Shown piece by piece: positions 41,947 through 50,054 of a stretch of 64,000 bases of DNA. Every line of letters starts with the position of its first letter. Positions within the stretch are counted from its first letter, which is position 1. Source of the stretch: JACOND01 sp051011135 (lineage in GTDB: Bacteria > Bdellovibrionota > Bdellovibrionia > Bdellovibrionales > UBA1609). Below the pieces are notes generated by a model. The model saw nothing but the letters and a program-made list of their open reading frames with translations, was not told where the DNA came from and searched no databases. The DNA lies in NCBI GenBank assembly GCA_051011135.1, contig JBPCUO010000056.1, positions 1-64,000 on the forward strand. The letters are read 5' to 3'. Both the position numbers and the translations under genes were made by a program.

Positions 41947-42348
41947 TTATCGTTTAGAAAATTGAGTGCTTTTTCTAGCTTTATGACGCCCATATTTTTT
42001 ACGCTCTACCATTCTAGAATCTCTTGTTAAAAATTTATTCTTTTTTAAAGTAGGGCGATAAGATTCATCCACTTTTAAAAGAGCTCGAGCTAAAGCATGG
42101 CGAATAGCTTCAGATTGACCTGTAAACCCACCACCTTTAACTGTTACTAAAATATCAAAAGATTTTTGGAGGCCTAAAACTTCTAAAGGACTTACAGCCG
42201 CTTGATATTGTTTTTCTTTTTTAAAATATTCTTGGAGGGGTTGTTTTCGGTTCACTGTAAAAGAACCTCCCCCTGTTTTTAAAAAGACACGAGCAGAACT
42301 TGTTTTTCTACGACCTGTACCATAAAAGCGTGAAGTTTTTTCTGACAT
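41947..42348 (-). CDS. rpsI: 30S ribosomal protein S9
   Basis: A 133-residue S9. 'YGTGRRKTSSARVFLK' opens the protein, 'VKGGGFTGQSEAIRHALARALLKVD' is the conserved core (in parts), and 'LTRDSRMVERKKYGRHKARKSTQFSKR' is the extended basic tail ending in the invariant Lys-Arg that contacts P-site tRNA. It follows rplM by nine bases, the universal L13-S9 operon. Confidence 0.98.
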   Translation of the reverse strand: MSEKTSRFYGTGRRKTSSARVFLKTGGGSFTVNRKQPLQEYFKKEKQYQAAVSPLEVLGLQKSFDILVTVKGGGFTGQSEAIRHALARALLKVDESYRPTLKKNKFLTRDSRMVERKKYGRHKARKSTQFSKR

Positions 42349-42357
42349 AAAATTTTC

Positions 42358-42777
42358 CTATAATTTTGTAACTTGTAAAGTTTTATCTTTATAAGTGTGT
42401 TCTGGCCCTTTAAAAATTCTTAAATTTTTTAAAAATTTGTCACGATGATTATTTTTTGGCAACATCCCTTGAACCGCATTTTTAATTAAAGTTTCTGTAC
42501 CTAAATCTCGAGCAGACCATTCTTTCATAGAGCCTATATAACGAGAATGTGTATAATATTTTTTCTGCTGCCATTTTTTTCCTGTTAAAACAACTTTATC
42601 AGAATTGATAATGATTATCCCATCTCCATTAGGAACATGAGGAGTGTATTCTGGCTTGTATTTTCCAGACAATAAATAAGAAACAGCGCTTGCTAAACGA
42701 CCTAGAGACTTGCCTGAAGCATCTATAAGCTTCCACTCTTTTTGAACATTTAACGGCTTTTTAACCCAAGTTTTCAT
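42358..42777 (-). CDS. rplM: 50S ribosomal protein L13
   Basis: A 139-residue L13. 'WKLIDASGKSLGRLAS' near the start, 'HVPNGDGIIIINSDKVVLTGKK' (in parts), 'YYTHSRYIGSMKEWSARD' and 'GMLPKNNHRDKFLKNLRIFKG' are all canonical. It is an early-assembly protein of the large subunit and is first in the rplM-rpsI operon, 30 bases after truA. Confidence 0.98.
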   Translation of the reverse strand: MKTWVKKPLNVQKEWKLIDASGKSLGRLASAVSYLLSGKYKPEYTPHVPNGDGIIIINSDKVVLTGKKWQQKKYYTHSRYIGSMKEWSARDLGTETLIKNAVQGMLPKNNHRDKFLKNLRIFKGPEHTYKDKTLQVTKL

Positions 42778-42807
42778 GATTTTCCTCTTAACATTAGGAA
42801 CTACTTT

Positions 42808-43578
42808 TTAAATTCTAATGCATTTTCTGTCAAGAGCATATGGATAAAAGACCTCTTTTAGATAAAGTCCTTGAGGAGGAGCTTTCCCTAAAGCCTTTTT
42901 TCGATCTTTACCTGCTAGGATTTCACCAAGAATGGGAGCGGGTTCCGGCTCTTTAAGCAGGTCTATTTGTGTCCCAACCATATTTCTCACCATTTGTTTC
43001 AAAAAACCTGAGCCTGTAACTTCATATCTATACATATTTGAAGACATTTTAACCCAGTAAGAAGCTTCGATTGTTTTAACCGTATTTTCTACATCAGAGC
43101 CAGAATTTTGAAAGCTCTTAAAATCTTGAGTTCCTTTGAATTTTAAAGCCATTTTTTTTAATTTTTTAAAATCGATAGGCCATTTAATCCACCACACATA
43201 GTCTTTAAAAAGAGCAGGTGGAGTAGAGCTTGAAAAAATATAAAACTGATAGGTTTTTTTTTGAGCCGAAAATCTAGAATGAAATGCTGCAGGAGCTTTC
43301 CAAATTCCTAAAACAGAAATATCTTCAGGGACTAGATGATTAAGAGCTGGAAGCCAATCTATTTCTTTAAAGTCCTGTTCATCAATTTCAAAATGAGCCT
43401 CTTGCCCTAAAGCATGAACCCCTGTATCGGTTCGACCAGATCCTATAAGAGAAATAGGTTTTTTTAAAATTTCTTCTATAGATTTTTCCAATTCTTCTTG
43501 GATAGTTCTTTGATTTTTTTGTTTTTGCCAACCAAAAAAGCGAGTCCCCTTATAAGAAATGAGAAGTCGAATTTTCAT
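42808..43578 (-). CDS. truA: tRNA pseudouridine(38-40) synthase TruA
   Basis: A 256-residue TruA. 'SYKGTRFFGWQKQKNQRTIQEEL' (in parts) is the N-terminal motif, 'IGSGRTDTGVHALGQ' holds the catalytic Asp51, 'SRFSAQKKTYQFYIF' follows, and 'GSGFLKQMVRNMVGTQIDL' is the C-terminal motif. It modifies U38-U40 in anticodon arms. The start overlaps the upstream gene by four bases. Confidence 0.96.
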   Translation of the reverse strand: MKIRLLISYKGTRFFGWQKQKNQRTIQEELEKSIEEILKKPISLIGSGRTDTGVHALGQEAHFEIDEQDFKEIDWLPALNHLVPEDISVLGIWKAPAAFHSRFSAQKKTYQFYIFSSSTPPALFKDYVWWIKWPIDFKKLKKMALKFKGTQDFKSFQNSGSDVENTVKTIEASYWVKMSSNMYRYEVTGSGFLKQMVRNMVGTQIDLLKEPEPAPILGEILAGKDRKKALGKAPPQGLYLKEVFYPYALDRKCIRI

Positions 43579-44252
43579 AAACTCAAACTTAGACCTAGCT
43601 CACAATAGGAAATATTTTTAGGGGATGATGGCGCTTCCTTTTGAGTAACCCAAGAACATTGAGCTAAAATTCCAACATCATTAATTCCATAATCTCTATC
43701 TAAACCATAAACAGCAACTTTTTCTAAAAGCTTTAAACTTAAAAAGACTCCTACAGACTTATACAAGCCTAAAGACATCGAAGATTTTTCAAAATCAACT
43801 TTTTTTTCTGTTTCATCGTAATCCAAACAATCGGATCGACTCATTCCTAATTCTACAAAAGGAACTACCTCTGCGATAAAAGGCAGAGCAACTTTAACTC
43901 CAGCGGAAGAAATTAAAGTTTGAAGGGAACTTAAAGAACTGCATTGTAAATCACCCACACTATAAGCTTCTTTAAATAAATCTCCACCGACTCCCAAGCT
44001 CACTTTTAAAAAATCTCGAAGGGGTTTAGGTAGTAAGCGATCTTGCTTTGGAATTAAAAAATGATATTTAAACGAATATCCTGTGCTAAAACTTTCTTCC
44101 CAATTTTGAAAATCCTTATTCACAAGAGTTCCCAAATATAAGCTCGATTTTTCATCAGAAGCGATAGGCTTATATTGAATAACTCCTAAACTAAAATTTG
44201 TCTGTAATAAAACATAGAACACCATGCTTGTTTTAAAAAGAATTTGCATCAT
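43575..44252 (-). CDS. Exported protein of unknown function
   Basis: A 225-residue protein with a signal-like start ('ILFKTSMVFYVLLQTNFSLG'). The mature part is rich in strands, Ser, Leu and Val, and ends 'CELGLSLSL', so a small outer-membrane barrel or periplasmic beta protein is possible. Cys pairs near 103, 137-145 and 200-218 may form disulfides. No family is recognised. It lies between asd and truA; the four-base overlap with truA implies coupled translation, although a functional link is not apparent. Confidence 0.65.
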   Translation of the reverse strand: MMQILFKTSMVFYVLLQTNFSLGVIQYKPIASDEKSSLYLGTLVNKDFQNWEESFSTGYSFKYHFLIPKQDRLLPKPLRDFLKVSLGVGGDLFKEAYSVGDLQCSSLSSLQTLISSAGVKVALPFIAEVVPFVELGMSRSDCLDYDETEKKVDFEKSSMSLGLYKSVGVFLSLKLLEKVAVYGLDRDYGINDVGILAQCSWVTQKEAPSSPKNISYCELGLSLSL

Positions 44253-44263
44253 TGACTCCTTAT

Positions 44264-45250
44264 TTATTTTTCAATCTTAAAAATTTTTTGAGCAATTTGA
44301 AATCCATTTAAACTTGCTCCTTTTAAAAGATTATCAGCAACAAGCCATAATACCCAAGATTTTTTTGATATTCCATCTTGATGAACGCGCCCAACAAAAA
44401 CATCTGCTTTTCCAGAGGCTTGACGCCCATGAGGAGGTTCTTGACCATCTTCAAAACTATGAACTTTGACATAAGGAGATAAGGCCTCTTCAATATCCTT
44501 GATGGAAGAAGGAGGTTTTTTTAAAGAAAACCATAGAACCTCTCCATGAGAATTTAAAGTAGGAACTCGAACTGTAAAAGCGGAAATTTTAAGATCTGGG
44601 TTTCTTAGAATTTTTTTACTTTCAAAAATAATTTTTGCCTCTTCCTCGCAAAAACCATTTTCAAGAATAGAACCAATATAAGGAACGCAATTAAAAGGAG
44701 TCTCCATTTTATCTTCTTCATACTTGGTTTTTGCCGCTAAAATACTTAAACTTCCTTCTTTGAGTGTATTAAGAGCCTTGCTTCCTGCTCCGCTAATAGA
44801 TTGTAAACTTACAACTCGAACCTCTTCTAAGCCAAACTTCTCCTGCAAGGGATGGAGGGCTAATACAAGTTGAATCGTAGAACAATTAGGGTTTGAAATA
44901 ATTTGAGGGTGGTTGTTTAAAAGATCTCCATTCACTTCAGGAACAATAAGTAATTTATCAGGATCTCTACGAAAAGCAGAAGAATTATCGATCACAATCA
45001 CTTTTTCTTTTTCCGCTTGAGGTCCCCATTGAGAGCTCACTTCTTTACCTGCTGAAAAAAAACAAACATCCAAACCTTCAAAACATTTTTCTTTTAAAAT
45101 TTGAGTCTCTATTTTTTGATTATTAAAATCACAATCTTTTTTAGAACGAGCAAAAAGACGAATCTCTTGAATCTGCCGATGAAAAGGACTCAAAAGTTTT
45201 AAAAATCTTTGGCCTACAAGTCCAGTAGCACCTACAATACCAATTTTCAT
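44264..45250 (-). CDS. asd: Aspartate-semialdehyde dehydrogenase
   Basis: From ATG 45250 ('MKIGIVGATGLVG') the product has 328 residues; in-frame ATGs at 45256 and 45262 add only a few. The NADP-binding loop is 'GATGLVGQRF', 'ISNPNCSTIQL' holds the catalytic Cys (near 129), and 'SLQSISGAGSKALN' and 'RVPTLNSHGEVLW' carry substrate residues including the catalytic His. It makes aspartate semialdehyde for lysine/DAP, threonine and methionine. DapF and LysA of the same pathway are elsewhere in the window. Confidence 0.96.
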   Translation of the reverse strand: MKIGIVGATGLVGQRFLKLLSPFHRQIQEIRLFARSKKDCDFNNQKIETQILKEKCFEGLDVCFFSAGKEVSSQWGPQAEKEKVIVIDNSSAFRRDPDKLLIVPEVNGDLLNNHPQIISNPNCSTIQLVLALHPLQEKFGLEEVRVVSLQSISGAGSKALNTLKEGSLSILAAKTKYEEDKMETPFNCVPYIGSILENGFCEEEAKIIFESKKILRNPDLKISAFTVRVPTLNSHGEVLWFSLKKPPSSIKDIEEALSPYVKVHSFEDGQEPPHGRQASGKADVFVGRVHQDGISKKSWVLWLVADNLLKGASLNGFQIAQKIFKIEK

Positions 45251-45290
45251 ACTCATAGTCATAGTATAGAAAAAATAAAAAAGCAGCTTT

Positions 45291-45953
45291 TTATTTCTTT
45301 TTTAGAGATTTTTTTTTCTTCTTTTCTTTCTTCTTTTTTTTCTCAAGTAACTTGCTTTTTTTAATTCGTTTTTCTAAAATTTTACCAGCAATATGAGAAG
45401 GGGAAGCTGTCTTTCCGCGACCCTCATTTAAACGAAGATGGTTAACTAAAGAATCACTGAGTTTTATTTTTTCATCTCGAAGATTTTTAAAAATCTCATT
45501 TGTCTTAGAGTTAGAATTTCCTTTAGCATAAGAAATTGAATTTTCTAAAATATATAAAGAACCCGCTTGAGATACAGCAGAACTTTTTTTGCTTTTAAGA
45601 ATAGGAATAGATTCTTTTATAATCTCTTCTAAAACATTTATAAAAGGCTTATAGATATTAATCTCTGCTTTTAAAGGAATTAAAAGAGAACTTCTAAGTC
45701 CATCTGTATCTGGCCGCATAAATAAAATCTTAAGAGCTTTTTTTAATTCGTAAATAGCTTGATCAGGATCTGAATAATCTTTTTTAGAGTTCTTTTCTTT
45801 TTTTTCTGGAAAAAGATTTTGAGTTTTTCGAATATGAGAATCTATAATGACACGCATTTGCTCATAATCTTTAACTTTAAGATCTTCGTAAGTGTCTCTT
45901 CCTAAAGAGGTTAAGGTAAAAAAGATGCAAAATGTAATTAAAATTTTATTCAA
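45291..45953 (-). CDS. Exported helical protein with Lys-rich C-terminus
   Basis: The start is TTG at 45953, five bases after an AGG; a clear signal peptide follows ('ILITFCIFFTLTSLG'), which supports this start. The 220-residue product is helical, with 'QAIYELKKALKILFMRPD' and 'AGSLYILENSISYA' segments recalling degenerate helical repeats. The last 25 residues are nearly all Lys, Leu and Glu. No family is recognised. Like the protein at 1761-2153, it is a very basic exported product. Confidence 0.6.
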   Translation of the reverse strand: MNKILITFCIFFTLTSLGRDTYEDLKVKDYEQMRVIIDSHIRKTQNLFPEKKEKNSKKDYSDPDQAIYELKKALKILFMRPDTDGLRSSLLIPLKAEINIYKPFINVLEEIIKESIPILKSKKSSAVSQAGSLYILENSISYAKGNSNSKTNEIFKNLRDEKIKLSDSLVNHLRLNEGRGKTASPSHIAGKILEKRIKKSKLLEKKKKKEKKKKKSLKKK

Positions 45954-46084
45954 AGTACCTAGATTTTAGCCTATCTTTTAAGAAAAGAAAATAGAAAAAT
46001 AACCTAAATTGGTTTGATCTCAATCCTTTTTTATTATAGCCTATTTTTATTAATTTTTTACGACTTAAAACCTTAGGAGGTCAA

Positions 46085-46831
46085 ATGGATAAAAAAATTA
46101 TTATGTTAGTTGTGGGATCATCTATTGTTACTTTTATTTTATCAGTTGTTTTTTCTATCAACATGGTTTCTATAAAGCCAAAAAATTTAGCGAGCGTTAT
46201 TGTAAAAGACCCTGTTGTTTTTATGGATGCTGTTCGAAAAGCAGCGACCAATCATGAAAGACTCAGCGCTGAACAAAAACTAGAAGAACAATTTAAAAAA
46301 CCTGCTGTTATTAAAACAAAAGGTCGCGTTATGTTTGGAGATAAAAAAGCTCCTATTACCATCGTTGAATTTTCTGATTTTCAATGTCCTTATTGTGCAA
46401 AAGCGAGCGAAAGAATGAAAGAACTTGTTAAAAAATATGATGGAAAAGTCAATGTAGTTTACAAGCATTTTCCTTTAAGTTTTCATCCTTTTGCAAAACC
46501 AGCTTCTGAATATTTTGAAGCTATTGCTTTAGTTAATCACAATAAAGCCAAAGAATTTCATGATCAAATTTTTGATAATTTCTCCAAGTATGGAAGATTA
46601 AAAAGTCCGACAGATATTACAAATAAATTAAATGCTCTAGTTAAAAAAATAGGTCTAAATATTTCTGATGTTAATAAAAATTTAAGTTCTGGAAAAAAGA
46701 TAGTAGAAGCTGATCTTAAAGAAGCTCAAACTCTTGGTGTCAATGGAACTCCTAGTTTTTTTGTTAATGGAATTAATGCTAGAAGTGTTGGTCCAGAAAT
46801 GATCATCGAAAGACTGCTTAAAAATATGTAA
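46085..46831 (+). CDS. DsbA-family thiol:disulfide oxidoreductase
   Basis: A 248-residue membrane-anchored thioredoxin-fold protein. Residues 5-28 are a transmembrane anchor or signal, residues 30-80 a helical linker. The DsbA-like domain begins near 83 with 'GDKKAPITIVEFSDFQCPYC', containing the CPYC active site (Cys101 and Cys104). 'VYKHFPLSFHPFAKPASEYFEA' (in parts) and 'GVNGTPSFFVNG' with the cis-Pro loop follow. It probably introduces or isomerises disulfides in periplasmic proteins; the many exported proteins here with Cys pairs are candidate substrates. 'TTAGGAGGTC' is a near-ideal ribosome-binding site. Confidence 0.92.
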   Translation: MDKKIIMLVVGSSIVTFILSVVFSINMVSIKPKNLASVIVKDPVVFMDAVRKAATNHERLSAEQKLEEQFKKPAVIKTKGRVMFGDKKAPITIVEFSDFQCPYCAKASERMKELVKKYDGKVNVVYKHFPLSFHPFAKPASEYFEAIALVNHNKAKEFHDQIFDNFSKYGRLKSPTDITNKLNALVKKIGLNISDVNKNLSSGKKIVEADLKEAQTLGVNGTPSFFVNGINARSVGPEMIIERLLKNM

Positions 46832-46841
46832 AAAAACTTTG

Positions 46842-46885
46842 TTGATAGTCCGCTTTTAGGTACCTTTTAAAAGTGGACTCATCAA
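46842..46885 (+). other. Long 3' stem-loop after the DsbA-like gene
   Basis: Arms 46842-46857 and 46869-46885 pair over 16 positions, with one G-T pair and one bulged C at 46880, leaving an 11-base loop. It starts 11 bases after the stop codon. It lacks a T run after the stem, so it may be an mRNA-stabilising structure or an atypical terminator. Confidence 0.55.
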
Positions 46886-46952
46886 TAAAATACTCATCCA
46901 TAACCTTAAAAAGCTTTTCATTCTTTCTTATGTATTATAAATAAGAATTATC

Positions 46953-47855
46953 GTGAAAGTTTTAAAACAAGATGAAAAAAAGCCAGAATGGCTAAAAGTT
47001 AAAATTCCTTCTGGAACCAATTATCATTCTATTAAAAAACTTGTTAAAGATTTAAAATTATCTACAGTATGTCAGGAAGCCAATTGCCCTAATATTGGTG
47101 AATGTTGGGGAGGCGGAACTGCAACTTTAATGCTAATGGGAGATGTCTGCACAAGAGGTTGTCGTTTTTGCAATGTTAAAACTGGTAATCCCAAAGGTTG
47201 GTTGGATGAAAATGAACCTCAAAAAGTTGCTTTCACAATTTCAAAACTCAATTTAAAATATGTTGTATTAACGAGCGTAGATAGAGATGACCTTCCTGAT
47301 GAAGGCTCTGAGCATTTTGCAAAAACAGTTTCTTATATAAAAATGAAGCAGCCTAAACTTCTTGTAGAAGTTTTAACTCCTGATTTTAGCGGACGAGCAG
47401 CATGTATAAGGAAGGTTCTTCTTGCGAAACCTGATGTTTTTGCTCATAACATAGAAACTGTAGAACGATTAACTCCCAAAGTTCGAGATCCAAGATCTAA
47501 GTACTTGCAATCTTTAAAAGTTTTAGAAATAGCTAAAAAAGAATCTCCCAGAATATACACTAAAACTTCTATTATGCTAGGTTTTGGAGAAACAGATTTA
47601 GAGCTGCAAAAAACACTAGAAGATTTAAGAAAAGTAAAATGTGATTTTATTACTTTTGGACAATATTTACGCCCTCAAAAAAGACATTTACCTGTACAAA
47701 GATATGTCCCTCCTGAAGAATTTGAAAATTGGAAACGAAGAGCTGAAGATATGGGTTTTTTATATTGTGCTTCAGGCCCTTTAGTGAGGAGTTCTTATAA
47801 AGCAGGAGAGTTTTTTATAGAATCTTTGATAAAGTCTAGAGGGGAACATAAATGA
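46953..47855 (+). CDS. lipA: Lipoyl synthase
   Basis: A 300-residue radical SAM enzyme that inserts two sulfurs into octanoyl groups on carrier proteins. 'CQEANCPNIGEC' gives the auxiliary cluster Cys, 'CTRGCRFC' the radical SAM cluster, and 'GPLVRSSYKAGEF' the C-terminal Ser of the auxiliary cluster ('R-S-S-Y'). It starts with GTG; 'TATTAT' lies about 15 bases upstream with no Shine-Dalgarno, suggesting a short leader. Its stop overlaps the E2 start by four bases, placing enzyme and substrate in one operon. No lipB is in the window. Confidence 0.96.
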   Translation: MKVLKQDEKKPEWLKVKIPSGTNYHSIKKLVKDLKLSTVCQEANCPNIGECWGGGTATLMLMGDVCTRGCRFCNVKTGNPKGWLDENEPQKVAFTISKLNLKYVVLTSVDRDDLPDEGSEHFAKTVSYIKMKQPKLLVEVLTPDFSGRAACIRKVLLAKPDVFAHNIETVERLTPKVRDPRSKYLQSLKVLEIAKKESPRIYTKTSIMLGFGETDLELQKTLEDLRKVKCDFITFGQYLRPQKRHLPVQRYVPPEEFENWKRRAEDMGFLYCASGPLVRSSYKAGEFFIESLIKSRGEHK

Positions 47856-49099
47856 ATATTAAAGAAATAAAACTTCCTGATCTTGGAGAAGGTGTCACTG
47901 AAGGGGAAATTATAGATATTAAAGTCTCTCCTGGAGAGCAGATATCTATAGATCAAATTCTCTTAGAAGTTATGACGGACAAAGCTTCTATGGAAATTCC
48001 ATCAACGATTGAAGGTCAAGTTAAAGAACTCAAAGCTCAAAAAGGATCGATGGTTTCTGTAGGAGAGGTTATTTTAACTGTAGAAACTAAAAAAGATTTT
48101 CAGGATCTTTCCTCTGAAAAAAAGGCTGTTCCTGAAAAAAAAGAAGCAGCTCCTGAAAAAAGAAAAAAAGCAGAATCAAAATCTTCTTATTCCAATGACA
48201 GTCTAGCCAATGACAATCTAGCCATTCCAGCAACAAGAAAACTCGCAAAAGAACTGGGAATTTCTCTGGCAGACATTCCTAAAAAAACTGATCAAATCAC
48301 AAGAGAAGATCTGATTGCCTATATAAAATCCTCTTCTCAAACACAAACTCATGGGGCCTTTACTTCAAAAGCGACATCTTTAGATATAGGAAATGAAGAA
48401 GAACTAAAAAGAGAACCTCTGACAGGAATCAAACGAATCATGTTTGAAACTATGACATCTTCTAAATCTACAATTCCTCATTTTACAATTATAGAAAAAG
48501 CGAATGTAAAACATCTTGTTAAGATTCGCTCACAATTTAAAGAAAAGTTAAGATCTAAAAATATAGGAATTACTTATCTTCCCTTTTTTATAAAAGCGAT
48601 TGCATCTAGATTAAAAGAATTTCCTGTTTTTAATAGCAGTTATGATCCCCATAAAAAAGAATTGGTTTATAAAAAATCTATTCATATTGGAATTGCAATA
48701 GATACGCCACAAGGACTTATCGTTCCTGTTATTAAAAATCTGGCAGATAAAAGTCTTTTAGATATTATAAAAGAAATAAAAAATATTAAGACAAAAATGC
48801 AAGATAACCGAATACAAAGAGAAGATTTAAGAGGAGCTTCCATAACTCTTACTAATATTGGAAGCATTGGAGGTATTTCTGGAACACCTATTATCAACCC
48901 TCCTGAAGTTGCTATCTTAGGAATTTATCGAATGTATCCACAAGTTGTACAAAATTCACAATCTCAATTTGAAGAACAACCTTTTATTAATTTCTCTATA
49001 ACTTGTGATCATCGCTTCATAGATGGAGCGACTGCAACTCGATTTTTGAAATCTTTTGTAAATCGAATAGAAGAGCCTAGCTTAATTATGCTAGATTAA
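47852..49099 (+). CDS. 2-oxoacid dehydrogenase complex E2 (dihydrolipoamide acyltransferase)
   Basis: A 415-residue E2. The single lipoyl domain (1-82) carries the lipoyl-lysine in 'MTDKASMEIPS' (near 44). A Lys/Ala/Glu-rich linker (85-115) leads to the E1/E3-binding domain, 'IPATRKLAKELGISLADI' (near 123-140). The catalytic domain (about 185-415) ends with 'TCDHRFIDGATATRF', containing the catalytic His and Asp of 'D-H-R-x-x-D-G'. The substrate could be pyruvate or branched-chain 2-oxoacids; 'MTDKAxxExPS' is frequent in both. E1 and E3 genes are not in the window. Confidence 0.92.
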   Translation: MNIKEIKLPDLGEGVTEGEIIDIKVSPGEQISIDQILLEVMTDKASMEIPSTIEGQVKELKAQKGSMVSVGEVILTVETKKDFQDLSSEKKAVPEKKEAAPEKRKKAESKSSYSNDSLANDNLAIPATRKLAKELGISLADIPKKTDQITREDLIAYIKSSSQTQTHGAFTSKATSLDIGNEEELKREPLTGIKRIMFETMTSSKSTIPHFTIIEKANVKHLVKIRSQFKEKLRSKNIGITYLPFFIKAIASRLKEFPVFNSSYDPHKKELVYKKSIHIGIAIDTPQGLIVPVIKNLADKSLLDIIKEIKNIKTKMQDNRIQREDLRGASITLTNIGSIGGISGTPIINPPEVAILGIYRMYPQVVQNSQSQFEEQPFINFSITCDHRFIDGATATRFLKSFVNRIEEPSLIMLD

Positions 49100-50042
49100 A
49101 TCTAGCAGAAGATGCTTTTTCTAAACGATTCCAAATCGCTTCCCAAATTTCTCCGCTTTGATTCTTATTTTTTATAACAAAAATAATATTCTTATCATTT
49201 TCAGATAATTTTCTTAAATCAGAATAAAGGTAACGAGCCAGTAGATGAGGTGGTTTTTCTAATGGTAATTTTTTTAAAAAAGAAGCCGGATATTTATCAC
49301 TTAAAAAAGATCTAATTTCTGGGTCCTCTTTCTTGCTTTCCACAATAATTAAAGGAACCTTAGGTTTATAGTGTTCCTTTTGTGATCCTGGTTGAGAATT
49401 TTCTTTTTTATCTTTAACAACAAAATTCAAGCCTTGATCCTCTAAGAAAATCTCTAAATCCTTTTTTGTAATAACTCCAGGTCTTAAAATAAAAAGAGTC
49501 TTTGTTTCTAAATCTGGTTTAATAATTGTAGATTCCAAACCAATCTCACACTCTCCCCCATCTAAAACAGAAACTTTCCCTGAAAAATTATTGATGACAT
49601 CCTCTGCTTTTGTAGGGCTTAACCTTGTATATAAATTAGCGCTTGGAGCGGCTAAAGGCTGCCCCAAATCTTTTAATAATTTTCTCAATAAAGGATGTTT
49701 AGGAATTCTAAGAGCTACTGTTTCTTGATCTGCTGTAATTATTGGTAAAATCTTCTTGTTTTTAGAAGCCACAATCGTTAAAGGCCCTGGTGAAAAATAA
49801 TTCCATAAAGTTTCTAAAAATTCAGTTTCTCCTGAAACGCATTGTTTCGCTTGAAAAATATCCAGACAATGAACAATCAGAGGGTTAATAGGAGGGCGCT
49901 TTTTTAAAGAAAAAATCTTTTCTAAAGTTTCTAATTGATCAATTCGACCTGCTAAACCATAAACAGTTTCTGTAGGTACAGCAACAACTTCTCCTGATCT
50001 TAAAAGACTTAAAGCTTCTTTATAACTTAATTTAGAATTCAC
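49086..50042 (-). CDS. tsaC: Threonylcarbamoyl-AMP synthase, Sua5 type
   Basis: A 318-residue YrdC/Sua5 enzyme making threonylcarbamoyl-AMP from threonine, bicarbonate and ATP. 'VAVPTETVYGLAGRID' and 'KKRPPINPLIVHC' (K-R-P-x-x-x-P-L) are the core motifs, followed by 'VALRIPKHPLLRKLL', 'PLAAPSANLYTRLSPT' and 'SVLDGGECEIGLESTII'. After a linker near 205-225 comes a C-terminal Sua5 domain, as in longer members. It supplies TsaD (38676-39731). It overlaps the convergent E2 gene by 14 bases. Confidence 0.94.
   Translation of the reverse strand: MNSKLSYKEALSLLRSGEVVAVPTETVYGLAGRIDQLETLEKIFSLKKRPPINPLIVHCLDIFQAKQCVSGETEFLETLWNYFSPGPLTIVASKNKKILPIITADQETVALRIPKHPLLRKLLKDLGQPLAAPSANLYTRLSPTKAEDVINNFSGKVSVLDGGECEIGLESTIIKPDLETKTLFILRPGVITKKDLEIFLEDQGLNFVVKDKKENSQPGSQKEHYKPKVPLIIVESKKEDPEIRSFLSDKYPASFLKKLPLEKPPHLLARYLYSDLRKLSENDKNIIFVIKNKNQSGEIWEAIWNRLEKASSARFNLA
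49089..49107. other. 19-base palindrome across two convergent stop codons
   Basis: 'tgctagattaaatctagca' is a perfect palindrome around base 49098. It spans the E2 stop (49097-49099) and lies at the end of convergent tsaC (stop 49086-49088). In RNA it would make a seven-base-pair hairpin with a five-base loop on either strand. It may help separate the two convergent transcripts. Confidence 0.45.
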
Positions 50043-50054
50043 TCTTATTGTTTT

